Origin: Pontiella sulfatireligans
Lineage (GTDB): Bacteria > Verrucomicrobiota > Kiritimatiellia > Kiritimatiellales > Pontiellaceae
Assembly: GCF_900890705.1 (NCBI RefSeq)
Contig: NZ_CAAHFH010000001.1
Location: 3,224,001-3,288,000, forward strand
Length of the DNA: 64,000 nt
Direction: 5' to 3'
Positions within the stretch are counted from its first letter, which is position 1, and every line of letters begins with the position of its first letter. Shown here piece by piece: positions 24,217 to 36,100 of the stretch. A program made the translations under genes and the position numbers. The notes beneath the pieces were generated by a model. The model did no database searches. It was not told the origin of the DNA and worked only from the letters and a program-made list of their open reading frames with translations.

Positions 24217-24445
24217 AAACCACACCGGTTTAGGCGTGGTTTTTCGGGCCCGCCATTTATTCTTATGTTTCATTGCTTTTTGAGCGGAAAGCTATATGTT
24301 CGCGCCTCATTTTCGTTCCTGTTGGACAGGAACAGTTAACAGAAAACCGTTATTTGTTAAGTGGTGGAGAGCGTTGAGGCGCTTTTTCATGCTGACGATT
24401 AGCTATTAACGATTAAAGCGGAGCTGCGGCTCCGCCGGAGCTCCA
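24217..24445 (+). promoter_or_regulatory. Long structured leader between ruvA and typA
   Basis: The roughly 300-base gap between the divergent genes contains several hairpins. AAACCAC/GTGGTTT followed by TTTT (24217-24244) has terminator shape although no gene ends here. GTTCCTG/CAGGAAC lies near 24313-24333. GAGCG/CGCTTTTT lies near 24369-24387. A GC-rich stem CGGAGC/GCTCCG (24419-24435) sits just before GGAG, the ribosome-binding site of typA. The last could mask the site. No known riboswitch class is recognisable. Confidence 0.4.
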
Positions 24446-24446
24446 A

Positions 24447-26258
<1,812 letters not shown>

Positions 26259-26282
26259 ACGGCCCGGCACCAAGCCAAGCCA

Positions 26283-26312
26283 AACGCCCGGTCATTGGCC
26301 GGGCGTTTTTTT
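26283..26312 (+). terminator. Terminator of typA
   Basis: ACGCCCGG/CCGGGCGT with a short loop is followed by seven T residues, a textbook rho-independent terminator 25 bases after the typA stop. Confidence 0.9.
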
Positions 26313-26435
26313 GTGCATGGCTTTTCACGAATCATTCCAGGAACCTCCACCAAACTTTCACCCCATTTTTCTTTTGCTCCTCGGCTGTGCTGTTTATTCT
26401 TTTAAACAGTTTTTCATCAATGACACGGGGGCGAC

Positions 26436-29400
26436 ATGGGAGCAGTACAATCATTCATCGAGCGCTGGAGCAATTCCGGCGCGGCCGAGCGCGCCAACTG
26501 TCCGATTTTCCTTTCCGAGCTCTGCACGCTGCTCGACGTGCCCCCGCCGGAACCCGCCACCCCGGACACCACCCTCAACGCCTATGTCTTCGAGCGCGAC
26601 GTCGCCTTCCACCATGGCGGCATCGGACGGATCGACCTCTACAAACGCGGATGCTTCGTCCTCGAAGCCAAGCAGGGCGCCGATGCGGCCGGCGCGGCGG
26701 ATCCGCTGGAAAAAATTGCGCAACCCGCAAAGAAGCTCAAAAAGGGCACCGCCAAGCGCGGCACCGTGGCGTGGGACGACGCCATGCTGCGCGCCCGCGG
26801 ACAGGCCGAGCAATATATCCGCGCGCTCCCCGCCTCCGAAGGCCGCCCGCCGTTTTTGGTCGTCGTCGATGTCGGCCACTCCATCGAGCTCTACTCCGAA
26901 TTTTCCTGCACGGGCGGCGCCTATGTCCCCTTCCCCGCCCCCGGCAGCCACCGCATCTTTCTAAAGGATCTGGAGCGCGCCGACATCCGCGAGCGCCTCC
27001 GGCAGGTTTGGGAAGAGCCGCTCGAGCTCGACCCCTCCAAACGCAGCGCGCGCGTCACCCGCGAGATTGCCGACCATTTGGCCGCGCTCGCCGTATCGTT
27101 CGAAGCCGACGGCCACCCCGCCGAACAAACCGCCGCCTTCCTGATGCGCTGCCTCTTCACCATGTTTGCCGAAGACGTCGGCCTGCTGATGCGCAACAGC
27201 TTCACCCGTCTGCTCGAAAGCCTGACCGACACCCCCGAACATTTTGTGCCGATGGTCGAAGAGCTCTGGCAAAAGATGGACACCGGCGGCTTTTCCACCA
27301 CGCTGCGCACCAACATACTCCAGTTTAACGGAGGCCTCTTTGCCGAAAGCGCCGCGATGCCGCTCACCCAAAACCAGCTTCTGCTGCTCATCGAAGCCGC
27401 CCGCGCCGACTGGCGCGATGTCGAGCCCGCCATCTTCGGCACCCTGCTTGAACGCGCGCTCGACCCCGTCGAACGCCACAAGCTCGGCGCGCACTACACC
27501 CCCCGCGCCTACGTCGAGCGCCTCGTCCTCCACACCGTCATCGACCCCGTCCGCTCCGAATGGGAGTCCGTCCGCATTGCCGCCGCCAACCTCGCCAGCC
27601 AGGGCGAAATGAAAAAGGCCGTCGCCGAAATCCGCAAATACCACCGCGCCCTCTGCCATATCCGCGTGCTCGACCCCGCCTGCGGCAGCGGCAACTTTCT
27701 CTACGTCGTCCTCGAACACCTCAAGCGCATCGAAGGCGAAATCTTCGACACGCTCTTCACCTTCGGCGAAGGGCAGGGCTCGCTCGACATGGCCGGCGAA
27801 ACCGTCGATCCCCACCAGCTCCTCGGCCTCGAAATCAACCCGCGCGCCGCCGCCATCGCCGAGCTCGTCCTTTGGATCGGCGCATTGCAATGGCACTTCC
27901 GCAACCGCGGCAACGTCCAGCCCGCCCAGCCCATCATCCGCAACTTCCACAACATCGAGTGCCGCGACGCCCTCATCGAATACGACGCCAAGGAAGAAGT
28001 GCCCGGCGCAACCCACTGGGACGGCCGCACCACCAAGCCCCATCCCGTCACCGGCAAGGAAGTGCCCGACGAAACCGCCCGCATCCCCGTCTACCGCTAT
28101 TCCAACCCGCGCAAAGCCGTCTGGCCTCAGGCCGACTACATTATCGGCAACCCGCCCTTCATCGGTGACAAGGCCATGCGCCAAGCCCTTGGCGGCGATT
28201 ATGTGGACACCGTCCGCAAAGTCCACTCCGACGTCCGCGAATCGTCCGACTTCGTCATGTATTGGTGGAACCACGCCGCCGGGCTGCTTGTAGGTGGGAT
28301 CGTTGATCCCGCGTCTGCTGCTGTAGGTGGGATCGTCGATCCCGCTTCGTCCGGGGCGGGGTCGCCGACCCCACCTACAAAACGCTTCGGCTTCGTCACC
28401 ACCAACTCGCTGCGCCAAACCTTCAACCGCCGCGTGCTCGAAAAACACATGGCCGCCAAAAACCCCGTATCGCTCGTCTTCGCCATCCCCGACCACCCGT
28501 GGGTCGACGCCGCCGACGGCGCCGCCGTCCGCATCGCCATGACCACCGCCGCGCCCGGCTCCGCCGCCGGCATCCTCCAGCACGTGGTCGCAGAAAAAGG
28601 CGGCGACGGCGAGGGCTACGAAGTAAAGCTCGATTCCAAAACCGGCACCATCCATCCCGACCTTTCTATTGGCGCTGACGTTACCAGCGCCATTCCACTG
28701 AAGTGTGGAAAAGGGTTGAATTCAAACGGTATGATGCTGGCTGGATCGGGGTTTATCGTTACACCTGAAGAAGCAAAGCAGTTAGGCTTGGGAACGATTC
28801 AAGGATTGGAAAATCACATTCGCGACTACCGCAACGGAAAAGACCTCACGAACAAACCGCGTGGCGTGATGTTAATTGACTTGTTTGGCCTTACTCCCGA
28901 CGATGTGCGCGGAAAATACCCTGCTGTCTATCAATGGGTACTCGAACGGGTCAAGCCGCAGCGCGATCAAAACAAGCGAAAATCCCTAAAGGAAAAGTGG
29001 TGGACATTTGGTGAACCGAGAAAGGTACTACGTAAAGCGATGGTTGGTTTACCTAGATATATCGCCACGGTAGAAACCTCGAAGCATCGCTTTTTCCAGT
29101 TTCTGGATGCGTCGATTCTTCCAGACCACAAACTCGTGAATATTGCACTGGAAGATGCCTTCCATCTCGGCGTGCTCAGCAGCCGCATTCATGTAGGCTG
29201 GGCAATGGCCAACAGAAGCAATCTTGGCGTTGGCAACGACCCCGTTTATGTCCAATCAAAATGTTTTCAAACATTCCCCTTCCCGGAAGCGGCGGAGGAG
29301 CAGCGGGCGCGTATCCGGTCGCTGGGCGAGCAGCTCGACGCGCACCGCAAGCGCCAGCAGGAACAGCATCCGGCGCTGACGATGACGGGCATGTACAACG

Positions 29401-29960
29401 TGCTGCAAAAGCTCCGCGCCGGCGAAGCGCTCACCGCCAAAGAGCAAACGATCCACGAACAAGGTTTGGTTTCCGTGCTGATGCAGCTGCACGACGAGCT
29501 CGACGCCGCCGTCGCCGAAGCCTACGGCTGGCCGGCCGATTTGCCGGACGAAGAAATTCTCGAACGCCTCGTTGCGCTCAACGCCGCCCGCGCGGCCGAA
29601 GAAGCGCACGGCCAAATCCGCTGGCTCCGCCCCGCGTTCCAATGTCCGGAAGCCGTGCAAAACGAGCTGAACGTAGACGGAGCTTCCAGCTCCGTTCAGC
29701 ATGAGCAACGCGCGTTGATAAACCCAACGAAGCTGGAAGCTCCGTCTACGAAAAAACAACCCTGGCCCAAAGCCTTGCCCGACCAAGTGCGCGCCCTCCG
29801 CACCGCCCTCGCGACCTCGCCGTCGCCCGCCACCGCCGAAGAGCTCGCCCGGCGTTTCAGCCGCGCCCGCACCGACCGCGTTGCCGACCTGCTCGAAACC
29901 CTCGCCGCCCTCGGCCAAGCCCAGCGCATGGACGGCGGGCGGTATTGCTCAAGTTCGTAA
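26436..29960 (+). CDS. MmeI-like single-chain restriction-modification enzyme (type IIL)
   Basis: A 1174-residue protein. The N-terminal nuclease region ([18 protein letters not shown], with acidic residues and EAK of a PD-(D/E)XK site) lies near residues 65-85. A helical spacer follows ([16 protein letters not shown] near 235). The methylase core has motif [13 protein letters not shown] near 415 and the adenine-type NPPF site ([11 protein letters not shown] near 570). Next come a target-recognition region and a helical C-terminus. Enzymes of this kind methylate and cut with one polypeptide. Two REP-like palindromes sit inside the frame (28290-28378 and 29673-29749), adding linker-like residues ([30 protein letters not shown]). 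The recognition region (about 28660-29270) is clearly AT-richer than both flanks, so it was probably exchanged. The stop codon lies in the head of another repeat. It may still be active, but I cannot tell. Confidence 0.85.
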   Translation: MGAVQSFIERWSNSGAAERANCPIFLSELCTLLDVPPPEPATPDTTLNAYVFERDVAFHHGGIGRIDLYKRGCFVLEAKQGADAAGAADPLEKIAQPAKKLKKGTAKRGTVAWDDAMLRARGQAEQYIRALPASEGRPPFLVVVDVGHSIELYSEFSCTGGAYVPFPAPGSHRIFLKDLERADIRERLRQVWEEPLELDPSKRSARVTREIADHLAALAVSFEADGHPAEQTAAFLMRCLFTMFAEDVGLLMRNSFTRLLESLTDTPEHFVPMVEELWQKMDTGGFSTTLRTNILQFNGGLFAESAAMPLTQNQLLLLIEAARADWRDVEPAIFGTLLERALDPVERHKLGAHYTPRAYVERLVLHTVIDPVRSEWESVRIAAANLASQGEMKKAVAEIRKYHRALCHIRVLDPACGSGNFLYVVLEHLKRIEGEIFDTLFTFGEGQGSLDMAGETVDPHQLLGLEINPRAAAIAELVLWIGALQWHFRNRGNVQPAQPIIRNFHNIECRDALIEYDAKEEVPGATHWDGRTTKPHPVTGKEVPDETARIPVYRYSNPRKAVWPQADYIIGNPPFIGDKAMRQALGGDYVDTVRKVHSDVRESSDFVMYWWNHAAGLLVGGIVDPASAAVGGIVDPASSGAGSPTPPTKRFGFVTTNSLRQTFNRRVLEKHMAAKNPVSLVFAIPDHPWVDAADGAAVRIAMTTAAPGSAAGILQHVVAEKGGDGEGYEVKLDSKTGTIHPDLSIGADVTSAIPLKCGKGLNSNGMMLAGSGFIVTPEEAKQLGLGTIQGLENHIRDYRNGKDLTNKPRGVMLIDLFGLTPDDVRGKYPAVYQWVLERVKPQRDQNKRKSLKEKWWTFGEPRKVLRKAMVGLPRYIATVETSKHRFFQFLDASILPDHKLVNIALEDAFHLGVLSSRIHVGWAMANRSNLGVGNDPVYVQSKCFQTFPFPEAAEEQRARIRSLGEQLDAHRKRQQEQHPALTMTGMYNVLQKLRAGEALTAKEQTIHEQGLVSVLMQLHDELDAAVAEAYGWPADLPDEEILERLVALNAARAAEEAHGQIRWLRPAFQCPEAVQNELNVDGASSSVQHEQRALINPTKLEAPSTKKQPWPKALPDQVRALRTALATSPSPATAEELARRFSRARTDRVADLLETLAALGQAQRMDGGRYCSSS
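28290..28378 (+). repeat. REPIN-like palindromic element inside the MmeI-like gene
   Basis: Two direct copies of GTAGGTGGGATCGTYGATCCC (28290 and 28323) are followed by an inverted partner ending GACCCCACCTAC at 28378. Each copy has a GTAG head and a GGGATC/GATCCC hairpin. The reading frame stays open through all of it and encodes a glycine- and proline-rich linker between NHAAG and KRFGFVTTN, two parts that are normally close in this family. Confidence 0.85.
29673..29749 (+). repeat. Second REPIN-like element inside the MmeI-like gene
   Basis: GTAGACGGAGCTTCCAGCTC at 29673 and its inverted partner ending in CTAC at 29749 match in 22 of 23 positions across the arms. Each arm has a GTAG head and a GGAGCT/AGCTCC hairpin. 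The reading frame remains open. A degenerate half copy is at 1322-1372. Confidence 0.85.
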
Positions 29961-30150
29961 TCCCGCCTTTAGGCGGCCAATCCGCAGAACCAATCCTCCG
30001 AAACCGCCTTGTTTGGGACTTCATGACTTATGGGGGAGGGCGACGCTCTGTCGGAGCCGTTCGGCGGATTGGCTCGGACAGAGCCTCGCCCTCCAGTCCC
30101 GTTCATGAAAAATCCAGCGCAGCTGGTGGGGGGACTAAAGGCGGAACTAC
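29957..30150 (+). repeat. Composite palindromic element behind the MmeI-like gene
   Basis: The outer arms are the CCGCCTTTAGGCGG family (left from 29957, right ending CTAC at 30150). Nested inside is a different inverted pair: GGAGGGCGACGCTCTGTC near 30036 and its partner ending GCCTCGCCCTCC near 30093, 17 of 18 matching. The MmeI-like stop codon TAA (29958-29960) is part of the element head (GTAA). It fills most of the 310-base gap before the YhcG-like gene; the rest (30151-30270) is AT-rich and should hold that gene's promoter. Confidence 0.8.
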
Positions 30151-30270
30151 AAACCTTATTCATAAACCTTTACGGGACTACAAACTTTTATTCTCACTCT
30201 TATGCGAGTAAACATTTTCATGTAAAAGGGTGCTTTGATTGCTGTGAATACGGAAGGATGGGAATGAGCC

Positions 30271-31404
30271 ATGGATGAGGTTTTTGATTTTAATTCACTG
30301 GTCGCGCTGTGTCGCGAAACACATACGACGATGCAGCAGCGTGCGGCTCGCTCCGTCAATATCGAGCTGGTGGTGCGCAACTGGCTGTTTGGCTGGTATA
30401 TTGTGGAATATCAGCAGAACGGTGCGGATCGGGCGGAGTATGGACGCTCCGTTTTGAAAAAGCTTTCGGTTGCGTTAACCGAAAACCTAGGACGGGGCTT
30501 TTCCGAACGCTCATTGGAGCAATACCGCAAATTTTACCAGACCCATTTGGAGATTTCGCAGACAGTGTCTGCGAAATTCAAAAGTCCCTTTGCATTGAGC
30601 CTTTCCGAAGGAGCTAAAATTCCGCAGACACTGTCTCGGATTTCTTTGACCGTGCCGGAATTAACGCAAAAATTCGAGTTGAGCTGGTCGCATTATGTCA
30701 GTCTCCTGACGGTCGACCATCCGGAGGAGCGCCGTTTCTACGAAATCGAGGCGGCGTCCAATAGCTGGAGCGTGCGCGAGTTGGAGCGGCAGATTGGCAG
30801 TTCGCTCTACGAACGACTGGCTTTGAGCCGCAATAAGGAGGAGGTCCGCACGCTTTCCAAGAAGGGCTTGGTGCTGGAAAAAGCCGCCGACCTGATCAAG
30901 GATCCTCTGGTGCTGGAATTCCTGGAACTGGAGGAACGGACGTCCTATTCCGAGGACGAGTTGGAAGAAGCCATCATCGACAAACTGGAGCAGTTCCTTC
31001 TGGAGCTGGGCAAGGGCTTTCTCTTCGAGGCGCGCCAAAAGCGCTTCACCTTCGACAACGACCATTTCTACGTCGATCTGGTTTTCTACAACCGCTTGCT
31101 GCGCTGCTATGTCCTGCTGGATCTCAAACGGGACAAACTCACCCACAAGGATCTCGGCCAGATGCAGATGTATGTTAACCATTTTGACCGCCATGTGAAA
31201 ACCGAAGACGAGCAACCCACCATTGGCATTGTGCTTTGCCACCGGAAAAACGATGCGCTGGTCGAACTGACCCTGCCGAAGAATGCCAACATTTTCGCCT
31301 CCAAGTATCAGCTCTATCTGCCCTCCAAAGAGGATCTCAAAAAGCAGCTGGAATCCATTACCGAAGAGCTGGAACGGGACGGTGCGCGGTATTCGGGATC
31401 GTAG
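30271..31404 (+). CDS. YhcG/DUF1016-type PD-(D/E)XK nuclease-domain protein
   Basis: A 377-residue protein with the N-terminal DUF1016 helical domain (RSVNIELVVRNWLFGWYIVEY; SWSHYVSLLTV, then SWSVRELERQIGSSLYERL near residue 170). The C-terminal domain is nuclease-like (GKGFLFEARQKRF, YVDLVFYNRLLRCYVLLDLK, QMQMYVNHFD). D-x(n)-DLK is the expected active-site arrangement. Family members are common in defence islands and next to restriction-modification genes, but their precise job is not settled. The start codon at 30271 has AAGGATGGGAATGAG upstream. The last codons and the stop (TAG, 31402-31404) lie in a REP-like element, so the natural C-terminus may have been altered by a few residues. Confidence 0.85.
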   Translation: MDEVFDFNSLVALCRETHTTMQQRAARSVNIELVVRNWLFGWYIVEYQQNGADRAEYGRSVLKKLSVALTENLGRGFSERSLEQYRKFYQTHLEISQTVSAKFKSPFALSLSEGAKIPQTLSRISLTVPELTQKFELSWSHYVSLLTVDHPEERRFYEIEAASNSWSVRELERQIGSSLYERLALSRNKEEVRTLSKKGLVLEKAADLIKDPLVLEFLELEERTSYSEDELEEAIIDKLEQFLLELGKGFLFEARQKRFTFDNDHFYVDLVFYNRLLRCYVLLDLKRDKLTHKDLGQMQMYVNHFDRHVKTEDEQPTIGIVLCHRKNDALVELTLPKNANIFASKYQLYLPSKEDLKKQLESITEELERDGARYSGS

Positions 31405-31474
31405 ACGCGACGCCCTCGTCGCGTTCCGCACGCCCGGCCTCTGCACCGAAACGCGACGAGGACGTCGCGTCTAC
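31401..31474 (+). repeat. REPIN-like inverted pair, GTAGACGCGACG family
   Basis: GTAGACGCGACGCCCTCGTC at 31401 and its inverted partner ending in CTAC at 31474 match in 24 of 25 positions across the arms. Each arm contains CGCGACG/CGTCGCG. The GTAG head gives the stop codon of the YhcG-like gene. The remaining gap to 31598 has no gene I can support. Confidence 0.85.
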
Positions 31475-31598
31475 GAAAAAACAATCCTGACCCATCACCC
31501 TGCCGGATCAAGTGCCCGCCTGCTTGCGGGATCGGCGGCCTAGCCTCCCGCGGCCAAGCTTCGCCAACAAGTCCGTGCGTTTCAGCGGAGCAGCCGGG

Positions 31599-32732
31599 CT
31601 AAAAGAAATCGAACAGGCCCTGATCGTCGTTTTGCGGTTCGGGCGGCTTTGCTGATGCCGATTTTTTTGCGGGAGCGCGTTTTTTCGGCGGGGTTCGCTT
31701 TAATGCGGCCGGCGGATTCCGCATCGCCTTCAGCTGGTTTTTGTGGTCGTTCAGCAACCGGGTAAAATATCGGATCTCCGTTTCAAGTTCCCGATTGTGC
31801 TCCTTGAGCACCCGCTGCTTCTTGGGTTTGCTCCAGGTCAAGAAGCCCCATTCCGGCTCGCGCTTGGCATCCCGGATGGCGCGACGGAAGCGGGTGCAGG
31901 CTTTTTTGTAGTAGGCAATCCCTTTTTGAATGGAAGACACCGGCGCGGATTTTGTGCTTTCGGTGTCGAGCAGATCGCAACGGGCATCGATACGTTCGAG
32001 GGTTTCGAGGTCGAGGTTTTCATAGGCCGCCTGCGCAGCATGCCAGAGCTCCAGCTGGACGGGCGTGGCGCCGCCGGCTCCATCGGGATGGAGCTGCCGT
32101 GCAATCCGGCGGTAGAGTTCTTTTATCGTCTTCTCCTCCCGGCAGAGGCGTTCATCGCGGGGGGAATGAATCCGGCCCCGGTTTGACGAGGCTCCGTTGG
32201 CCATCTCTTCGATAAAGGCTTCGATGTCCTCAAAAAATGCGTCGTCAAAATCATCCTCTTCGTCGTCGCCGAACGGATTGGAGCTGGATTCGGAATGGGC
32301 AGAGAAGACCGGCTCGAAAAACTCCTCATATCCCTCGGGGATCTTTCCGTTGGTTTCAAAATACAACACGGCGGCATCCGCGCATTCCTGCTGCGTGCGC
32401 TTCGGATAAAAGTCGAGCAGGTCAAAGGTGAGATTCAGGGTGCCTTCGAGCACCGAGATTTCAGCGCGGATCGTCCTGTATTTTGTTATAGCCGGCCCGC
32501 AATGGGTCTGAATCCATTGCTGGTGCGCCTGCACTTCCTCCTTCTCAAATTTTTCCAGCTGGGCATCGAGAGCGGCGCAATTGGTTTTCTGCCGATCCAG
32601 CTTTTTGAGTTCCCGTTTTCGGATTTCCGCCGTGTTCAAGGGAACCAGCGCACGGCAGGTGGAGTAAACGATGCGCGGGCGTTGTGGTTTCCGAGAGGGG
32701 ATTCTTGCTTTCGTGGCAGGACTTTTCGTCAT
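31599..32732 (-). CDS. J-domain-like protein of unknown function
   Basis: A 377-residue soluble protein. Residues about 55-85 (coiled-coil-like KKLDRQKTNCAALDAQLEKF) are followed by an acidic stretch (DDEEDDFDDAFFEDIEAF near 155-175). A segment that resembles the DnaJ J-domain comes next: KELYRRIARQLHPDGAGG near residues 205-225, with the HPD tripeptide and a following helix (AAQAAYENLDLETL). The C-terminus is basic and proline-lysine rich. No zinc-finger or substrate-binding domain of classical DnaJ is present. I start it at the ATG at 32732; a TTG two codons earlier is also possible. It faces the YhcG-like gene convergently. A chaperone-adaptor role is a guess from the HPD motif. Confidence 0.65.
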   Translation of the reverse strand: MTKSPATKARIPSRKPQRPRIVYSTCRALVPLNTAEIRKRELKKLDRQKTNCAALDAQLEKFEKEEVQAHQQWIQTHCGPAITKYRTIRAEISVLEGTLNLTFDLLDFYPKRTQQECADAAVLYFETNGKIPEGYEEFFEPVFSAHSESSSNPFGDDEEDDFDDAFFEDIEAFIEEMANGASSNRGRIHSPRDERLCREEKTIKELYRRIARQLHPDGAGGATPVQLELWHAAQAAYENLDLETLERIDARCDLLDTESTKSAPVSSIQKGIAYYKKACTRFRRAIRDAKREPEWGFLTWSKPKKQRVLKEHNRELETEIRYFTRLLNDHKNQLKAMRNPPAALKRTPPKKRAPAKKSASAKPPEPQNDDQGLFDFF

Positions 32733-32860
32733 AATCAAAATGGGGCTATACGTAGTGAAACAGAGAAAACGAGGGCAAATCTACGGGTTGGAAAAAGAAA
32801 ATCAACCTGTTTTTTTTGAATCCCGCCCGCGTCAGCCTCGGCCATGCGGTTTTCGGGATC

Positions 32861-32969
32861 GTAGACGCGACGCCCTCGTCGCGTTCCGCCTTTAAAAGAT
32901 TTGTAGTTCCGCCTTTAGGCGGCCCGCCCGCAGAGCCCATCCTCAGAAGCCGCCTAAAGGCGGAACTAC
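32861..32969 (+). repeat. Single GTAGACGCGACG copy next to a perfect GTAGTTCCGCC inverted pair
   Basis: 32851-32888 repeats the sequence around 31391-31428 almost base for base. Directly after it, GTAGTTCCGCCTTTAGGCGG at 32903 has a perfect inverted partner ending CTAC at 32969 (23 of 23 bases when flanking TT/AA are counted). Both lie in the roughly 380-base gene-free region before dnaE. The remaining part (32970-33111) is A/C-rich and should include the dnaE promoter, which I could not assign. Confidence 0.85.
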
Positions 32970-33111
32970 AAACCCTTTCACGAACCTTTCACAAAACTTT
33001 CCCGAAAACGCTAGGGAAAGCCCGAAAACGGCCAACGCTTCAAACTTTATTCTGGGTTTTGGGCGCGCCGGATTTTATCCTGTTCGTTTTCCAATGATTA
33101 AGGGGATTTCC

Positions 33112-36100
33112 GTGAGTAGCGTTCCATTTTGCCATCTGCATTTCCATACCTGCTACAGCTTGCTCGACAGCACGGTAAAGGTAAAACCGGCCATGAAGGC
33201 GGCGGCCGACATGGGCATGGAATATTTGGCAATGACCGACCACGGCGTGCTGTTCGGCGCGGTGGAATTCTATAAATCGGCCTATGCGGCGGGCATCAAA
33301 CCCATTATCGGCTGCGAGGTCTATCTGGCCCGGCACGGGATTGAATTCACGAAAAACTCGACCGACCCCGCAATCCGCTCGCAGCGCAACAACATGCACC
33401 TGGTGCTGCTGGCCGAAACGCAGGAAGGCTATGAAAACCTCGTGAGGCTCGTTTCGATTGCCCACCTCGAAGGCGTGCACTACAAACCGCGCATCGACAA
33501 GGCCCTCCTGCGCAAATACAGCAAGGGACTGATCGGTCTAGCCGCCTGCCTGCGCGGCGAAGTGACCGAGGCCTGCAAAGACGGCGATCTCGACAAGGCG
33601 GAAGAACTGGCGCGGGAATATTCAGACATCTTCGGCGAAAACAACTTTTTCCTCGAACTCCAGGACCACGGACTGGCCGACCAGAAAACCGCCAACAAAA
33701 ACATGCTCGAGGTCGCGAAGCGGACCGGGCTTCCGCTGGTGGCCACCAACGACGTCCACTATATCCGCCAAGAGCATGCCGAGGCGCACGACGTCTTGAT
33801 CTGCCTGCAGCGCGGCGATCTAGTGGCCGACCCGAACCGCCACCGCTACGAGGGCGACCAGTTTTACATGAAGAGCGGCGAGGAAATGGCCGCCCTTTTC
33901 CCTGACCAGCCCGAGGCCATTTCCAATACGGTCGAAATCGCCAAGCGTTGCAACGTGGAATTCTTTTTCCCCGAAAAAGCCGAAGACCTCCACTTCCCGT
34001 TTTTCCCGCTGCCCGACGGCTTCGACTCCGACTACGACTACCTAATCCATCTCGGCAAACTGGGCTTGAAAAAGCTGTACGGCATCGACGACCTCGACAA
34101 TCCGACCACGGAGTATGAAGAGACGATTAAAACGCGCTTCTACTACGAAGTCGGCGTCATCAAAAAGACCAACTACATCAACTATTTCCTCGTCGTCGCC
34201 GACTTCATTCAGTGGGCGCGCGCGCAGGGCATTCCGGTCGGCCCCGGCCGCGGCTCGGGTGCGGGATCGATGCTGGCCTATTCGCTGGCCATCACCACCA
34301 TTGAACCGCTGAAGTATAACCTGATTTTCGAACGGTTCCTCAATCCGGACCGTGTATCGCCCCCCGACTTCGACATCGACTTTTGCCCGACCAAACGCCA
34401 GTCCGTCATTCAGTATGTGCGCGACAAATACGGCGAAGAGTGCGTGGCGCAAATCATCACCTTTGGAACGCTCGGCGCCAAGACGCTGATGCGCGACCTC
34501 GGCCGCGTGCTCGAAATCCCCCTGCCCTACTGCGACCGCCTAGCCAAAATGATTCCCGAAACCCCGGGCACCACGCTGGAAAAAGCGCTGGCGGAAAGCC
34601 CGGAATTCAAACAGGCCACGCGGAGCGAACCCGATGCCCAGCGCATCATGAAATACGCCCGCCTGCTCGAAGGCCTGCCGCGCCACACCGGCATGCACGC
34701 CGCTGGCGTGGTGATTGGCGAAAAGCCGCTGATCGAAATCATCCCGCTTACCCGCGAGCCCAAGGAAAAGCTGATCGTCGTTCAGTTCGAGAAAGGTCCG
34801 ACCGAAGAGATCGGCCTGCTGAAGATGGACTTCCTCGGGCTGAAAAACCTGACGATCATCTACGAAGCGTGCTCGCTGATTAAGCGCAACCACGGCATCG
34901 ACGTCGATCCGGAAAAGCTGGAGATCGACGACGAGAAAACCTTTGAGCTACTGGCGCGCGGCGACACCGTCGGCGTCTTCCAGTTGGAATCCGGAGGCAT
35001 GCGCGACACGCTGCGGCAGGTAGCCCCCGACTGCATCGAAGACATTATCGCCATTCTCGCGCTCTACCGCCCGGGGCCGATGCAGTTCATCCCGACCTAC
35101 ATCAAGCGCAAGCACGGGCAGGAAAAGGTGGAATACGACCATCCCCTGCTCGAAAAAATTCTGAAAGAAACCAAAGGCATCATCGTTTATCAGGAACAGA
35201 TTCAGCAGGCCGCCCAGTCACTGGCCGGCTTTACGCTCGGCGAAGGGGACATTCTTCGCCGCGCCATGGGCAAAAAAAAGCCCGAAGTGATGGACCAGCA
35301 ACGCGGCAAATTCGTTGACGGCTGCAAGACGACCAACAACATCGACGCCAAGCTCGCGAACAGCATTTTCGACAACATTACCGAATTCGCGAAATACGGC
35401 TTTAACAAATCGCACTCCACGGCCTACGGCTTCGTGACCTACCAGACCGCGTGGCTCAAGGCGCACTATCCCGCCGAATTCATGGCCGCCCTGCTCTCCG
35501 GCGAAATGGGCAACTCCGACAAGCTCACCGGCTTTATCAGCGAATCCAAGGAAGTCGGCATCGATGTGCTGCCGCCCTCGGTCAACGAATCGATCGGCCG
35601 CTTCAACGCCGTCCAGGACGGCAGCGGCATCCGCTTCGGCATGGCGGCCATCAAGGGCGTCGGCGAAGGCGTGGTGGAAGAGATCGTCAACGACCGCGAT
35701 GAAAACGGCCCGTACGCCGGACTGATGGATTTTTGCTCCCGCATCCCCGGCGCCAATAAAAAGGTGATTGAAAGCCTGATCCGCTCCGGTGCATTCGACT
35801 TTTGCGGCATCCACCGCGCCCGGCTCTTCAACGGCATCGAAACCGCCATCGGCCGCGCCGCCGAGGCGCTGAAAGACAAAGCCGCCGGCCAGGTTTCCAT
35901 GTTCGACCTCATGGGAGGCGCCGCAGAGGAAGCCGGCAGCAGCTCCGACGAAGAACTGGCCGACGTTCCGGCGTGGTCGGAGTCGGACCTGCTCGCCGCT
36001 GAAAAAGAGCTGATCGGCTTCTTTATTTCCGGCCATCCGCTGGCCCGCTACGAATGGGTGCTCAACCAGTTTGCCCTCAAGCGCATGAAAGACCTCCAAA

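Noticed and set aside
26436..32732. BREX or prophage region
   Set aside because: There is a methylase, but no brx/pgl set, integrase, capsid or tail genes; the MmeI-like architecture explains the large gene.
28290..32969. CRISPR array
   Set aside because: The repeats are inverted pairs of several different families, not regularly spaced direct repeats, and no cas gene is present.
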